In this document: positions 17,425-26,590 of the stretch, one piece after another
Numbering within the stretch: the first letter of the stretch is position 1
Layout: each line of letters starts with the position of its first letter
Origin: Kuafuiihalomonas sp050331295
GTDB taxonomy: Bacteria > Myxococcota > Kuafuiibacteriia > Kuafuiibacteriales > Kuafuiibacteriaceae
Length of the DNA stretch: 64,000 nt
Reading direction: 5' to 3'
NCBI GenBank assembly: GCA_050331295.1
Contig: JBHJGZ010000003.1
Location: forward strand, 248,001 to 312,000
The notes under the pieces: model-generated
Told to the model about the DNA's origin: nothing
Databases searched by the model: none
What the model saw: only the letters and a program-made list of their open reading frames with translations
Position numbers and translations under genes: made by a program

Positions 17425-18834
17425 ATGGCGCCGATGCATCTCGAGTTCTATGGTGCCGCGGATGGCGTAACGGGGTCCCTTCATCGCGTGCACGTCGAGG
17501 GTCAGGACATCTTGCTGGACTGCGGCTTGTTCCAAGGCCGCCGGGAGGAGACCAACGCGCTCAATCGGGACGTGCCCAAGTGGGCCCTCGGCGCGCACGC
17601 GCTGGTGCTGAGCCATGCGCACCTCGATCACAGCGGCAACATTCCGACGCTCGTCAAGCGCGGGTACACGGGCAACGTGTATACGACGCCGCCCACGCGT
17701 GATCTGTGCGCCGTCATGCTCCGGGACTCGGCGATGATTCAGACCCAGGACGCCGCCCACCTCAACCGTCGGTTCGCCCGCGAGGGCAGCGACCGCCTCA
17801 TCGAGCCTCTGTATACGGCCGAGGATGCGCAGCGGGCCATGGGCCGCATGATCTCCGTTCCTCTTCACCGACCGATCCTCGTGGCGCCCGGTGTCACGGC
17901 CACGTTCTACAATTCGGGGCACGTCCTTGGGTCAGCGCTCGTGGTCCTAGATGTCGTCGAACGCGGCCGAAAGACGCGCCTCCTGTTTACCGGGGATCTC
18001 GGACGGGACGAGTTACCGCTGCTGCGAGCTCCCGAGATCGTCACCGATGTGGAACACCTGTTGATGGAGAGTACCTACGGCGACCGCACCCACCCCGACA
18101 TCGCAACCATGGACGAGCAGCTGGGCCAGATCGTCCGCGAGACCGTCGACCGGGGCGGACGGATCTACATTCCGACGTTCGCGCTCGAGCGAGCGCAGGA
18201 GGTCTTGTTCTCGCTGGAGCGTCTGCACGAGCAGAATGCGGTCCCGGATGTTCCGATCTATATCGACAGCCCCATGGCCATCGCAATCACCGAGATCTAC
18301 AAGCTCCACGTCGAGAACCTCGAGCCCGAGATTCAACAACGATTCATCGACCGGAACGACCCGTTCTCACCGCCGGGGCTTCATTATATATCGGATGTCG
18401 AAGCATCGAAGCGACTTCAGTCCCACAATGAGCCGTGTATCATCATCGCCGGCTCAGGCATGTGCGAAGGCGGTCGAATCGTGCACCACTTCACAAAAGC
18501 ACTTTCGAACGACGACAACAGCGTCGTCATCGTCGGCTACATGGCGAACCACACGCTCGGACGGCGACTCGTCGAAGGTCACCGCAAGGTGAAGGTCCTC
18601 GGTCTCGAGCGCGAAGTCTGGGCCCGCGTTCACAAAGTAGATGGTCTGTCGGCGCACGCTGACCAAGACGATCTGATCGCCTTCGCAAAGAAGGTCGCCG
18701 CCCAGGGGAATCTCAAGTCCGTGTCGTTGGTGCATGGAGAGGATGGACCCCGCCGTGCACTCGGCGCGCATCTGACGGAGTACGGATTTCGCAACGTCAT
18801 CCACGCCACCAAGGGCGAGCGGGTGCAGCTCTGA
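17425..18834 (+). CDS. MBL-fold beta-CASP RNA-processing exonuclease
   Basis: A 469-residue cytoplasmic metallo-beta-lactamase-fold protein. The metal motif is SHAHLDHSG, followed by NSGHVLGSA, the FTGDLGRDELPLL strand, a beta-CASP insert with MESTYGDRTHP and IDSPMAIAITEIY, and the C-terminal RMMBL part IIAGSGMCEGGRIVHHF ... VDGLSAHADQDDL. Relatives (TTHA0252-like, CPSF73-like) are RNA nucleases. The frame is open upstream to 17188, but homology starts at MAPMHLEFYGAADGVTGS, so 17425 (or the ATG at 17434) is used. Confidence 0.92.
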   Translation: MAPMHLEFYGAADGVTGSLHRVHVEGQDILLDCGLFQGRREETNALNRDVPKWALGAHALVLSHAHLDHSGNIPTLVKRGYTGNVYTTPPTRDLCAVMLRDSAMIQTQDAAHLNRRFAREGSDRLIEPLYTAEDAQRAMGRMISVPLHRPILVAPGVTATFYNSGHVLGSALVVLDVVERGRKTRLLFTGDLGRDELPLLRAPEIVTDVEHLLMESTYGDRTHPDIATMDEQLGQIVRETVDRGGRIYIPTFALERAQEVLFSLERLHEQNAVPDVPIYIDSPMAIAITEIYKLHVENLEPEIQQRFIDRNDPFSPPGLHYISDVEASKRLQSHNEPCIIIAGSGMCEGGRIVHHFTKALSNDDNSVVIVGYMANHTLGRRLVEGHRKVKVLGLEREVWARVHKVDGLSAHADQDDLIAFAKKVAAQGNLKSVSLVHGEDGPRRALGAHLTEYGFRNVIHATKGERVQL

Positions 18835-19127
18835 GCCTCAACAAGCGCAATCAAGGCGGCTCCTCGGCGGCGAACCGGTCCTTGGACCAAGAGCTGCTCG
18901 AGCTGCGTGACGGCATCGTGCGCGCGGTCCTCCGCCTACAATCGCCCGAGCTTCTGGCGCCTTGACCCGTTCAAGGAATGACCGGAGATTGGGCTGGACC
19001 TTCGGCTGGCTTCACGGCTCCTTGAGGACCTCGCACGCCGCTCGGGCGTTACAGACACCCGAGCTCTCGCGCCGGTTTTCATCGGGCTGGTGTCGCACGC
19101 CGCCGTGCCCGTGGGAGGCTGCGCAAA
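18835..19127. other. Intergenic region with a possible CTG-initiated mini-gene
   Basis: On the plus strand 18831-18965 encodes a coding-like 44-residue peptide (contains DQELLELRDGIVRAVLRLQS) whose first codon would be a CTG overlapping the TGA of the nuclease gene as CTGA, mimicking ATGA coupling. CTG starts are rare and no ribosome site was seen, so it is not called as a gene. The remaining bases show only a GGGAGG ribosome site for the next gene. Confidence 0.3.
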
Positions 19128-19670
19128 ATGAGTTCCGTCATCGCCGTGATTCGACATGAGATCAAAGAGGTCGCCTTCGTCACCGCATACTTCTTTGGAG
19201 CCTTCGCCGTCATCGGTCTGGTCACGCAGCTCTTCGCGTTGGAATACGGCGTCAGGATCACGACCGTCGCCCGAATCGCCATCGGCGCGCTGGTGATCGG
19301 CAAGGTCGTCATCGTGTTGGACAAGATCTCCGGCGGTCGGTGGTTTGCTCATCTCGCGGTCTTCAAGACCGTCATGCTCCGGTCCGCTGTCTACACGGCG
19401 GCGGTGGCGCTGGTCTCCGTGGCCGAGATGTTGTTCCACGGCTACCGCGAAACGGGAACCCTGGCCGAGGCGTTGAATGTAGCCTTGCACGAAGCTGCAC
19501 TGAGCCGGGGCGCCGCGAAAGCGGTCCTCGTCTTCCTGAGCTTCGTCGGCTATGGCCTGTACCGGGAGATCGCGCAAACCGTCGGCCCGAAGAGGATGAA
19601 ACGCTTCCTCTTCGACGATGAGGGCCGTACCGTCGGGGGCCCAACAGCGACCTACCAAAACGAGACCTGA
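19128..19670 (+). CDS. Membrane protein of unknown function
   Basis: A 180-residue protein with four hydrophobic segments (FVTAYFFGAFAVIGLVTQLF, TTVARIAIGALVIGKVVIVL, an AVYTAAVALVSVAEMLF stretch and KAVLVFLSFVGYGLYREIA). A GGGAGG site lies 10 bases before the ATG. No family is recognised with confidence. It precedes the cbb3 oxidase operon by about 135 bases on the same strand and might be co-expressed, but nothing in the sequence ties it to oxidase assembly. Confidence 0.68.
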   Translation: MSSVIAVIRHEIKEVAFVTAYFFGAFAVIGLVTQLFALEYGVRITTVARIAIGALVIGKVVIVLDKISGGRWFAHLAVFKTVMLRSAVYTAAVALVSVAEMLFHGYRETGTLAEALNVALHEAALSRGAAKAVLVFLSFVGYGLYREIAQTVGPKRMKRFLFDDEGRTVGGPTATYQNET

Positions 19671-19806
19671 GAGGTCGTCTCCCGCGGTTCATCCCGCGAT
19701 GAACCCCAACGACGCGACGCCGAACCTTTGTTCACCTTACCGTTCGACGGCGCATTGCGTCGGCCTTCGGTCGACTTGCGAAACCGGCGGTCTAGGCTGG
19801 GGTCGT

Positions 19807-21432
19807 ATGACACCGACGATTGCTCAGCTGCTGGCGGTCAGCTTCACGGTGGCGGTTCTGGGTCTGCTGGCCTTGGTATGGGCCATCGCGAGGGCGCAGT
19901 TCGCCGACCTGGATCGGGGCGCGCGGGTCATCTTCCGTCCGGGTGAGGAAGGTCGGGTGGAGGACCCGACGGCGGATCTGGAGTCGCTTCAGCGCGCGGT
20001 TGCATCGACGACTCCGGACGTGGTGAGCGAAGAGCAGCTCCGGCAGCGCAGCAACGCCGACGCGTCCTCGCGCTGGCCCGTGCTCGCATTCACGGGATCA
20101 TCGGTCTTTTGGTTGGTCCTCGGCTCGGTGGCCGGCCTCGTGGCTTCACTGAAGTTCAACTATCCCGACTGGCTGGTCGCGCAGCCGGAGCTGACTTTCG
20201 GTCGCATTCGTCCCGTACACCTGAACGTCGTGGCCTACGGCTGGCTGAGCATGGCCGGGATCGGGACCGCCCTCTGGCTTTTGCCGCGGACCCTCCGAAC
20301 CCCGCTCCGAGGCGGCGCCTTCGCGGTCGCGGGCTGCGTGCTGTGGAACATCGGCATGATCCTGGGGGTCACCGCGCTGCTCTTCGGCTGGAGCGACGGC
20401 ATCGAGTGGCTGGAATTCCCATGGCAACTCGATGGCTTCTTCGTCGTGGCCGGGGCCCTCGCGGGCGTTCCCCTCCTGCTGACGCTCCGGCAACGCAACG
20501 TCGAACACCTCTACGTGTCGACCTGGTACGTCGCGGCCGCGCTGGTCTGGTTCCCGCTGCTCTTTCTCGTCGGAAACTTTCCTGGTGTCCACTTCGGGGT
20601 CGAGCACGCCCTCGTGAACTGGTGGTTCGCTCACAATGTGTTGGGCCTTTGGTTCACACCGCTGGCCCTTGCCGCCGCCTACTATCTCATCCCCAAGATC
20701 GTGGGACGACCCATCTACAGCTATCAGCTTTCCCTGCTCGGATTCTGGGCGCTGGCGCTCTTCTACAGCCAGGTCGGCGTGCACCACCTGATCGGTGGAC
20801 CCGTGCCGACGTGGGTGGTGACCCTGTCCATCGTCACCAGCGTCGCCATGGTGGTGCCGGTGGTCGCGGTGGCCGTGAACCACCACCTGACCGTGGCCGG
20901 TCGCTTTCGAGCACTCCGCTACTCCCCCGTCCTGCGCTTCGTTGTGGCGGGGGCCATGATGTATACGCTCGTCAGTCTGCAAGGTTCGTTGACATCCCTT
21001 CGCTCCGTGAACACGCTGACCCACTTCACGCACTACACGGTGGCTCACGCCCATGCGGGGGCCTACGGCTTCGCGAGCTTCATCTTCTTCGGGGCCATGT
21101 ACTTCTATCTGCCGCGTCTGACCGGCACGGAATGGCCCTCGAAGCGGCTCATCGACCTGCACTTCGGGCTGATCCTGCTCGGCTTCGGGGTCTACTTCGT
21201 ACTCTTGTCGGTCGGCGGGCTCCTGCAGGGCTGGGCCATGCTGGACGAGAGCGTCCCCTTCATCGAATCCGTGATCGTCACGAAGCCGTACCTGATGGCC
21301 CGGACGGTGGGCGGCGCCTTGATGACGCTCGGGCACCTCGTTTTTGCCGTCCATTGCCTGCTGCTCGTCTCACCGTATCGGCGCGAACGGCGAAGAGCTC
21401 CCTTCCCATGGCTGGAGGAGGGAATCGCATGA
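19807..21432 (+). CDS. ccoN: cbb3-type cytochrome c oxidase subunit I with fused CcoS-like N-terminus
   Basis: Catalytic subunit of the high-affinity cbb3 oxidase, which reduces O2 at a haem b3-CuB centre in the inner membrane. Haem/copper ligands are in place: RPVHLNVVAYGWLSM, WWFAHNVLGLWFTPLAL (CuB His), the GVHHLIG pair and HFTHYTVAHAHAGAYGF (b3 and b His). What is odd is the first about 55 residues: one helix, then ALVWAIARAQFADLDRGARV and IFRPGEEG, which is the layout of the small assembly protein CcoS (helix, W-x-x-x-x-GQFDDL-type motif, acidic tail). I read this as a CcoS-CcoN fusion. Start 19807 is the ATG beginning that region. The stop overlaps ccoO as ATGA. Confidence 0.92.
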   Translation: MTPTIAQLLAVSFTVAVLGLLALVWAIARAQFADLDRGARVIFRPGEEGRVEDPTADLESLQRAVASTTPDVVSEEQLRQRSNADASSRWPVLAFTGSSVFWLVLGSVAGLVASLKFNYPDWLVAQPELTFGRIRPVHLNVVAYGWLSMAGIGTALWLLPRTLRTPLRGGAFAVAGCVLWNIGMILGVTALLFGWSDGIEWLEFPWQLDGFFVVAGALAGVPLLLTLRQRNVEHLYVSTWYVAAALVWFPLLFLVGNFPGVHFGVEHALVNWWFAHNVLGLWFTPLALAAAYYLIPKIVGRPIYSYQLSLLGFWALALFYSQVGVHHLIGGPVPTWVVTLSIVTSVAMVVPVVAVAVNHHLTVAGRFRALRYSPVLRFVVAGAMMYTLVSLQGSLTSLRSVNTLTHFTHYTVAHAHAGAYGFASFIFFGAMYFYLPRLTGTEWPSKRLIDLHFGLILLGFGVYFVLLSVGGLLQGWAMLDESVPFIESVIVTKPYLMARTVGGALMTLGHLVFAVHCLLLVSPYRRERRRAPFPWLEEGIA

Positions 21433-22043
21433 AGACAACACTCTTGAGTGAAGCCTTGGCCGTAACGTCCGGCGCAGCGGCGATCCTCGCCTTCGCCTGC
21501 TTCGCCCTGGTCCTGGCCCCCTACATGCAGCTGCACGACGCGCCCGGCCCGCAAGGGCTTCGGCCCTATACCGAGCCCGAACTTCGAGGGCGTGCCCAAT
21601 ACGTCGCCCTCGGGTGCGTCTACTGCCACAGCCAGCAGCCTCGGGCACCGAGTCAGGCGCCGGACCAGGCCCGCGGCTGGGGTCGTCCGAGCATTCCCGG
21701 TGACTACAACAACGACTACCCACACCTTTTGGGGACGATGCGGACCGGGCCTGATCTTTTCAATATCGGAGCCCGCCAGCCGTCCCAGACCTGGCACCTC
21801 CTGCATCTCTACCAGCCCCGGGCCGTGGAGTCCCACAGCGTCATGCCCGCCTTCCCCTTCCTGTTCGAAGTGGTGGAGACGCCGTCACCCGATGCAGTGA
21901 CAGTGCTGGTGCCAGAGCCGTGGGGGCCGGAATCGGGAACCGTTGTCGCCAAACCGGAAGCCCTCGATCTGGTCGCGTATCTGCTGGCGTTGGACCACAC
22001 CTACGACATCACCAAGGAAGACCTGAGAAAGGAGATGCCGTGA
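21429..22043 (+). CDS. ccoO: cbb3 oxidase mono-haem subunit II
   Basis: A 204-residue membrane-anchored c-type cytochrome: one N-terminal helix (AAAILAFACFALVLAPYMQL), the haem site GCVYCHSQQPR, and the PSIPGDYNNDYPHLLGTMRT and FNIGARQPS segments typical of CcoO. Met in SVMPAFPFLF is the likely sixth haem ligand. It passes electrons from CcoP to the CcoN centre. The start overlaps the ccoN stop by 4 bases and the end overlaps ccoP as GTGA, so the operon is tightly coupled. Confidence 0.93.
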   Translation: MKTTLLSEALAVTSGAAAILAFACFALVLAPYMQLHDAPGPQGLRPYTEPELRGRAQYVALGCVYCHSQQPRAPSQAPDQARGWGRPSIPGDYNNDYPHLLGTMRTGPDLFNIGARQPSQTWHLLHLYQPRAVESHSVMPAFPFLFEVVETPSPDAVTVLVPEPWGPESGTVVAKPEALDLVAYLLALDHTYDITKEDLRKEMP

Positions 22044-22669
22044 ACGACCTGAACCGCGCCGCACTCGAGCGCGAGCAGACCGAGCCCGCGGAGACGCCAC
22101 GCGGCCTTCCGCTTCTGGTGGCGGTACTTCTGGGCGGCATCGGGGCCTGGGGCTCCACGTACTTTTGGTACGAGGCGGGAGCCGGCGAGGACTACCTGCT
22201 CGGCGACGGACGCATGGCGATGGTGGACTCGCTCAATAGGGCGGATGGTCCGAACGAGGTGGTGGCGACGGCATCGGAAGAAACGGCGGTGGATGGTGCC
22301 GTCGTCTACGCAGGCATCTGTCAGGCCTGCCATCAGTCCACCGGCAAAGGCTTGGCCGGCGTGTTTCCGCCCCTGGCCGGCAGCGAATGGGTCGTGGGCC
22401 CGGTCGAGCGGCCCGTCGCGCTCGTGTTGCGAGGGCTCGCCGGGCCCATCGAGGTCGACGGAGTCACCTACAACAACGTCATGCCAGCCTTTGGGGAGCA
22501 GCTGTCCGACCCCGAGATCGCCGCCGTCGTGAGCTACATCCGAAAGAGCTGGGGGAACGATGCAGACCCGGTGGATGCGACGCGGGTGAAGGCGCTCCGC
22601 GCGCGGTGGGAGGGATCAGGCGCAGTCCAGGGCGGCGCAGAGCTCTCCAAGATCCCCGACGATGGCTGA
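22040..22669 (+). CDS. ccoP: Short mono-haem CcoP-like cytochrome c subunit
   Basis: A 209-residue membrane-anchored cytochrome with one helix (GLPLLVAVLLGGIGAWGSTY) and a single haem site GICQACHQSTGKG with NNVMPAFGEQLSD giving the axial Met. Classical CcoP has two CxxCH domains and about 290-310 residues; only one is present here. It begins with GTG overlapping the ccoO stop and overlaps the P-type ATPase start by 8 bases. By position it is the third oxidase subunit that receives electrons from periplasmic cytochrome c. Confidence 0.83.
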   Translation: MNDLNRAALEREQTEPAETPRGLPLLVAVLLGGIGAWGSTYFWYEAGAGEDYLLGDGRMAMVDSLNRADGPNEVVATASEETAVDGAVVYAGICQACHQSTGKGLAGVFPPLAGSEWVVGPVERPVALVLRGLAGPIEVDGVTYNNVMPAFGEQLSDPEIAAVVSYIRKSWGNDADPVDATRVKALRARWEGSGAVQGGAELSKIPDDG

Positions 22670-24902
22670 GCGCCGTCTCCTCAGGGTGGGGGGCATGTGG
22701 TGCACGAGCTGCGCCCGCGCCATCGAGTCGGCCCTCGTCCGGTCCAAGGGTGTGCATGCCGCGCACGTCAACTTCCTCACCGGCGCAGCGGTGGTGGATG
22801 GCGACCCGAGCCTGGACGAGGGGTGGCTTCGGGATCGGATCCGGGCGCTCGGTTACTCGGCCAAGGCATGGTCGGAGCCGGCCGGGCTGGAAGATACCAT
22901 GGAGCGGATCCGGGCCGATCTCTCCATCCGACTCGCGCTCTCCGCGCTGTGCGGGATGTGGGTCATGCTTCTGCAATTCGTGCTCTACTTCGGCGACCCC
23001 GACCCGCAGGCAGCGACCTTCGTGGCCCGCGTAGCCGGAGCCCTCTCGACGCCGGTCGTGTTCGCCGGCGGCTGGCTGTTTCATCGAGCAGCGTGGCGCA
23101 CGCTTCGGGCCGGCGCGCCCGGCATGGACTTCTTGGTCTCTCTGGGCTCGCTGACGGCGTGGTCGCTGTCCATGGGCCTGCTCCTGGCGGGCCGGACGGA
23201 GGTCTGGTTCGACACCGCGTCGATGATCATCACGTTCCTGCTCGTCGGGCGGCTCCTCGAAGCTCATGTCCGGGCGAGAGGATTGGGCCGCGTGAAGAGC
23301 TTGCTCGAGGGAGGCGGAGACGAAGCGCGTCGAGGCAACCAGCTCGTCCCGGCCGAGGCGATCCGGGTGGGTGATCGGCTCGACGTCGAGGCGGGCGATC
23401 GGCTGGCCCTGGATGGCGTCGTGCTGAACGGCTCGGGCTGGCTGGACACCTCGGTCCTGACCGGAGAAGAGAGGCCGACCGGAATCGGCGCCGGAGACGC
23501 AGTCGCGGCGGGGACCCGGCTCATCCAGGGACGGCTGCAGCTGGAGGTCACCCACGAAGTGGGTGCCCGGCGGGTCGACGAGATCGAGCGGAGTGTCCAT
23601 GCGGCGCTGGATCAGCGTACCGATTGGGACGCCACGGCCCAGCGCTTTGCGGAGTGGCTCGTCCCGGTGGTTCTCGCGGTGGCCGCGTTGACCCTCGTGG
23701 TGTCGCTCTTCGCGTTGCCCTGGCCGGAGGCAATTCTCCGCGGGGTGGCGGTCCTGCTCGTCTCGTGTCCCTGCGCTCTCGGGCTCGCGACCCCGCTCGC
23801 ACTGGCCCGGGCGGTCGACGAGGCGATCCGGCGAGGGATCGTGGTCCGAACCCCTGACGTCGTACAGCGCGCTCATTCCATCGACACGGTGGTGTTCGAC
23901 AAGACCGGCACGCTGACCGAAAGCCGGCCGCGGGTCGAGCTCACAGGCCTCGTGCATGGCGAGCGGAGCGACCGCGTGTGGTCTTTGGCCGCATCCGCCG
24001 AGTGGGGCGTGGAGCACCCAGTGGCAGAAGCGGTGCGCGAAGCAGCGCGAGCGGCCGGAGCCCGCATCGAACCACGCGGCGAGCGTCGGGTTACGGGGGG
24101 TCGAGGCGTGCGATGGCGAAGCCCCGAAGGTTTTGAAGTCTGGGTTGGGGTCGAAGGGGGTGGGGCACCGAATGAGGACCCTGTGGTGATGCGGGACGGC
24201 GCGGTCATCGCGCGGCTTCACGTCGCGACCCCGGTGAAGGCGGACAGCCTCTCAGCCGTCGAGTCGCTGACGCGTTCGGGACTGGACGTCCAGATCTGGT
24301 CCGGGGACGCCGAAGACCGGGTCGAGGCGCTGATGACGAAGCTCGGACGGCACGGTGCGGGTCGCGGTCGCCTCAGCCCCGAAGACAAGCTGACGGCGCT
24401 TCGGGCCCTGCAGTCTGCGGGACGCAAGGTGGCTTTCGTGGGCGACGGAGTCAACGATGCGCCGGTGCTGGCCGCGGCCGACCTCGGCATCGCGGTGGAA
24501 GGATCGGCTCGGCCAGCGGCAGCTGTTGCGCCGGTTCTCTTGATCCGAGGTGGCGCCGGCCAGGTCGGCCGTGTGCTGCAGCTCTGCCGTCAGACCCTTC
24601 GGGTCATGCACCAAAACCTGGGTTGGGCCGTCGCCTACAACGCCCTCGCGGTGCCGCTCGCCGCCTTCGGGCTCTTGACGCCCTTGGGGGCGGCGGCCGC
24701 GATGCTCGCAAGCTCGCTGAGCGTTACACTGAACGCGCTCCGAATCACCGGAGCTGCGGCACCGCTCCCTCCGGCCCGACTCAGCCACACGCCGTCGCGT
24801 CCGAAGGCGGTCGCGCGAGGTGAAGACGGATCTGTTCGTACACCTGAGGGTCGTTCTGAATCTGGAGATGGTTCAGGCCTCCGAGCACCGGTCGCTCGAT
24901 AG
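22662..24902 (+). CDS. ccoI: Copper-exporting P1B-type ATPase for cbb3 assembly (CcoI/FixI type)
   Basis: A 746-residue copper-transporting ATPase: an N-terminal heavy-metal domain with GMWCTSCARAIES, eight membrane helices, the transport motif SCPCALGLATP, the phosphorylation site DKTGTLTES and the hinge GDGVNDAPVLAAADLGIA. CcoI/FixI proteins load copper for the CuB site. It is translationally coupled to ccoP, which supports that role rather than general copper detoxification. The last about 40 codons overlap the convergent lipase-like gene antisense by 122 bases. No ccoG or ccoH is seen next to it. Confidence 0.92.
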   Translation: MAERRLLRVGGMWCTSCARAIESALVRSKGVHAAHVNFLTGAAVVDGDPSLDEGWLRDRIRALGYSAKAWSEPAGLEDTMERIRADLSIRLALSALCGMWVMLLQFVLYFGDPDPQAATFVARVAGALSTPVVFAGGWLFHRAAWRTLRAGAPGMDFLVSLGSLTAWSLSMGLLLAGRTEVWFDTASMIITFLLVGRLLEAHVRARGLGRVKSLLEGGGDEARRGNQLVPAEAIRVGDRLDVEAGDRLALDGVVLNGSGWLDTSVLTGEERPTGIGAGDAVAAGTRLIQGRLQLEVTHEVGARRVDEIERSVHAALDQRTDWDATAQRFAEWLVPVVLAVAALTLVVSLFALPWPEAILRGVAVLLVSCPCALGLATPLALARAVDEAIRRGIVVRTPDVVQRAHSIDTVVFDKTGTLTESRPRVELTGLVHGERSDRVWSLAASAEWGVEHPVAEAVREAARAAGARIEPRGERRVTGGRGVRWRSPEGFEVWVGVEGGGAPNEDPVVMRDGAVIARLHVATPVKADSLSAVESLTRSGLDVQIWSGDAEDRVEALMTKLGRHGAGRGRLSPEDKLTALRALQSAGRKVAFVGDGVNDAPVLAAADLGIAVEGSARPAAAVAPVLLIRGGAGQVGRVLQLCRQTLRVMHQNLGWAVAYNALAVPLAAFGLLTPLGAAAAMLASSLSVTLNALRITGAAAPLPPARLSHTPSRPKAVARGEDGSVRTPEGRSESGDGSGLRAPVAR

Positions 24903-26091
24903 CGAAGGATGCGCGGCGATGATCCACGTGGGCGTGGGTCGAGCTGGAAAGACGCACGAGCACGTCACCGACCAGATGCCCAAGCGGACTTTCGGGGTTC
25001 GCGGAGACGCTGGCGCCGATAAAGACGTACGTCACCCCGGTGAGGAATCCGATGTCCGAGCGGGCAGCCGAGAGCCAGGCATCGGGATCGTGCGTCTGCC
25101 AGTCTTCATCGACCAGATAACCTTCCTTTAGATCCTTGATGGCAGCGCTCCGAAGCCGGCTCACGCTTGCAATGACCTGGGTAGCGGGCGTCTCGATGGC
25201 GCCCATTGCGGCCGTGAGCGTGTGACCCGCTTGGGCGAGGGGCGAGCCGAAGTGTGGTGTTCCGACGGTGATGACGTGCTTCAGCGCATCGAGCCATGCC
25301 GGACGCCCGCCGCTCCCGAGTGATGCATAGTGCGTGGCGCTGCGGGCGACGAGGCCTCCGAGGCTATGACCAATGATCGCGAGCCGCTCGAGCCGGCCAG
25401 GATAGTTTTCGTAGAGGCGCTCCATCATCGCGGCCAGCGCGCGTCCATTCTCGGAGATGTGCAGTCCACTGTTGTAGCGGACGAAGATGGGCGTGTATCC
25501 CAGGTCTTCGCGAAGACGAATGCCGAAGTGCTGGTCGGGCGCTCCCCACGCTCGCTCGGCGCCCATGACCCAGCAAGTTTCGGTGGCGGCCAGTCCATGT
25601 ACGAACAAGGCGACCTTCGGGGTGGCCACCCCATCGAGGACCTCATTTGCGTCTTCGGCCGTGAAGTACCGGTCGTCGAGCCGAAGAGTCATTCCGAGGT
25701 CGAGATCGTTGTCTCGGGTCCGCACGTGATCGCCCACGATTCCATTGACGACACCCAGCAAGGTATCCTCGATGAATCGAGGATTCTTCTGCTGATCGGA
25801 ACGCATGGGCGCCGGCATGCTCCGAGTCTCGGCCGGTACCGACGAGTTCCCGGGGGCCGAATCCGCCCGACCGAGTCCAGCGTGCGCGATGGTGCGCACG
25901 CCCTGGTTGACGGCGCGAACCGACTCACTCGATAGACCGAGGCCGAGTCGGCGAACTTCGTTGATGAGGTGCGCCGGCTCCTTCATCGCCTCCAGTCGAG
26001 AGAGGTGCGCGACGACCACGTCGGCGACGGTATTCTGGGTCGTCTCGGCCAGCCGGGTCGTTCCGTCGACGGCGTCGCACACGAGGTCCAT
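24781..26091 (-). CDS. Lipase-like alpha/beta hydrolase
   Basis: A 436-residue hydrolase. The C-terminal half carries the fold: VALFVHGLAATETCW (oxyanion region), then IIGHSLGGLVARSA, the lipase nucleophile elbow, followed by HVITVGTPHFGSPLA, as in PGAP1/lipase-type esterases. A His near HVDHRRAS or GGLNHLQIQ probably completes the triad. The N-terminal about 200 residues are helical and unassigned. Start 26091 has GGAAAGGG upstream; the frame is open further to 26532 without resemblance to anything. No signal peptide is obvious. Its 3' end overlaps the copper ATPase gene by 122 bases. Confidence 0.8.
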   Translation of the reverse strand: MDLVCDAVDGTTRLAETTQNTVADVVVAHLSRLEAMKEPAHLINEVRRLGLGLSSESVRAVNQGVRTIAHAGLGRADSAPGNSSVPAETRSMPAPMRSDQQKNPRFIEDTLLGVVNGIVGDHVRTRDNDLDLGMTLRLDDRYFTAEDANEVLDGVATPKVALFVHGLAATETCWVMGAERAWGAPDQHFGIRLREDLGYTPIFVRYNSGLHISENGRALAAMMERLYENYPGRLERLAIIGHSLGGLVARSATHYASLGSGGRPAWLDALKHVITVGTPHFGSPLAQAGHTLTAAMGAIETPATQVIASVSRLRSAAIKDLKEGYLVDEDWQTHDPDAWLSAARSDIGFLTGVTYVFIGASVSANPESPLGHLVGDVLVRLSSSTHAHVDHRRASFAIERPVLGGLNHLQIQNDPQVYEQIRLHLARPPSDATACG

Positions 26092-26590
26092 CAGCCCTTT
26101 CCATCGACTCCGTCCGGCCACGCATTCGCTTAGCACGACGGCCCGAAGAAAGCGACGCTGCAATTTAGATTGCGCGTTGGCGCCGAACCGGCGCATTCGG
26201 GAGGATGCGGAAAAAGCGATGGCTCGTGACGAAGCGATCGGCGAAGACCCTGCGTTGCCGGGCTCGAACCAGCTCGATATCGCCGGAGCGGCCACCGACG
26301 GGGTGCTTTTCGTATCCTGGTCGCCCGATTGAGACCTCGGGGCGACCGACGATTGGGGGTGCCGGATCGATGGTGAGGACACCAAGACCGAATCATGGCG
26401 CGACGGACATCCGCCACAATCCTGTACCGGCCCGCACCCGGAACACGACGGGGAAGGGCGCTCAGAGTCCTCGCGTCGGCGTCGAGTACGCCGGGCGCGT
26501 CCGTCTGGGTGCCGCTGGCCGTGGCTGTTCACGCGTCAGGCGCAGTCGCTCTCCCGTCTCCGCGCCCAAGGACTGTGGTAAGGAACGAGG
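26092..26590. other. Divergent promoter region between lipase-like gene and pyruvate carboxylase
   Basis: About 500 bases with no supported gene. It must contain the promoters for both neighbours, but I cannot point to clear -35/-10 boxes. The ribosome site of pyruvate carboxylase (AAGGAACGAGG) lies at its right end. Confidence 0.35.

Noticed and set aside
19618..19806. Upstream extension of the ccoN frame
   Set aside because: It overlaps the previous gene and lacks homology; the ATG at 19807 directly begins the CcoS-like helix.
22479..24221. 580-codon minus-strand frame across the copper ATPase
   Set aside because: Arg/His-rich shadow of a gene with all P-type ATPase motifs on the plus strand.
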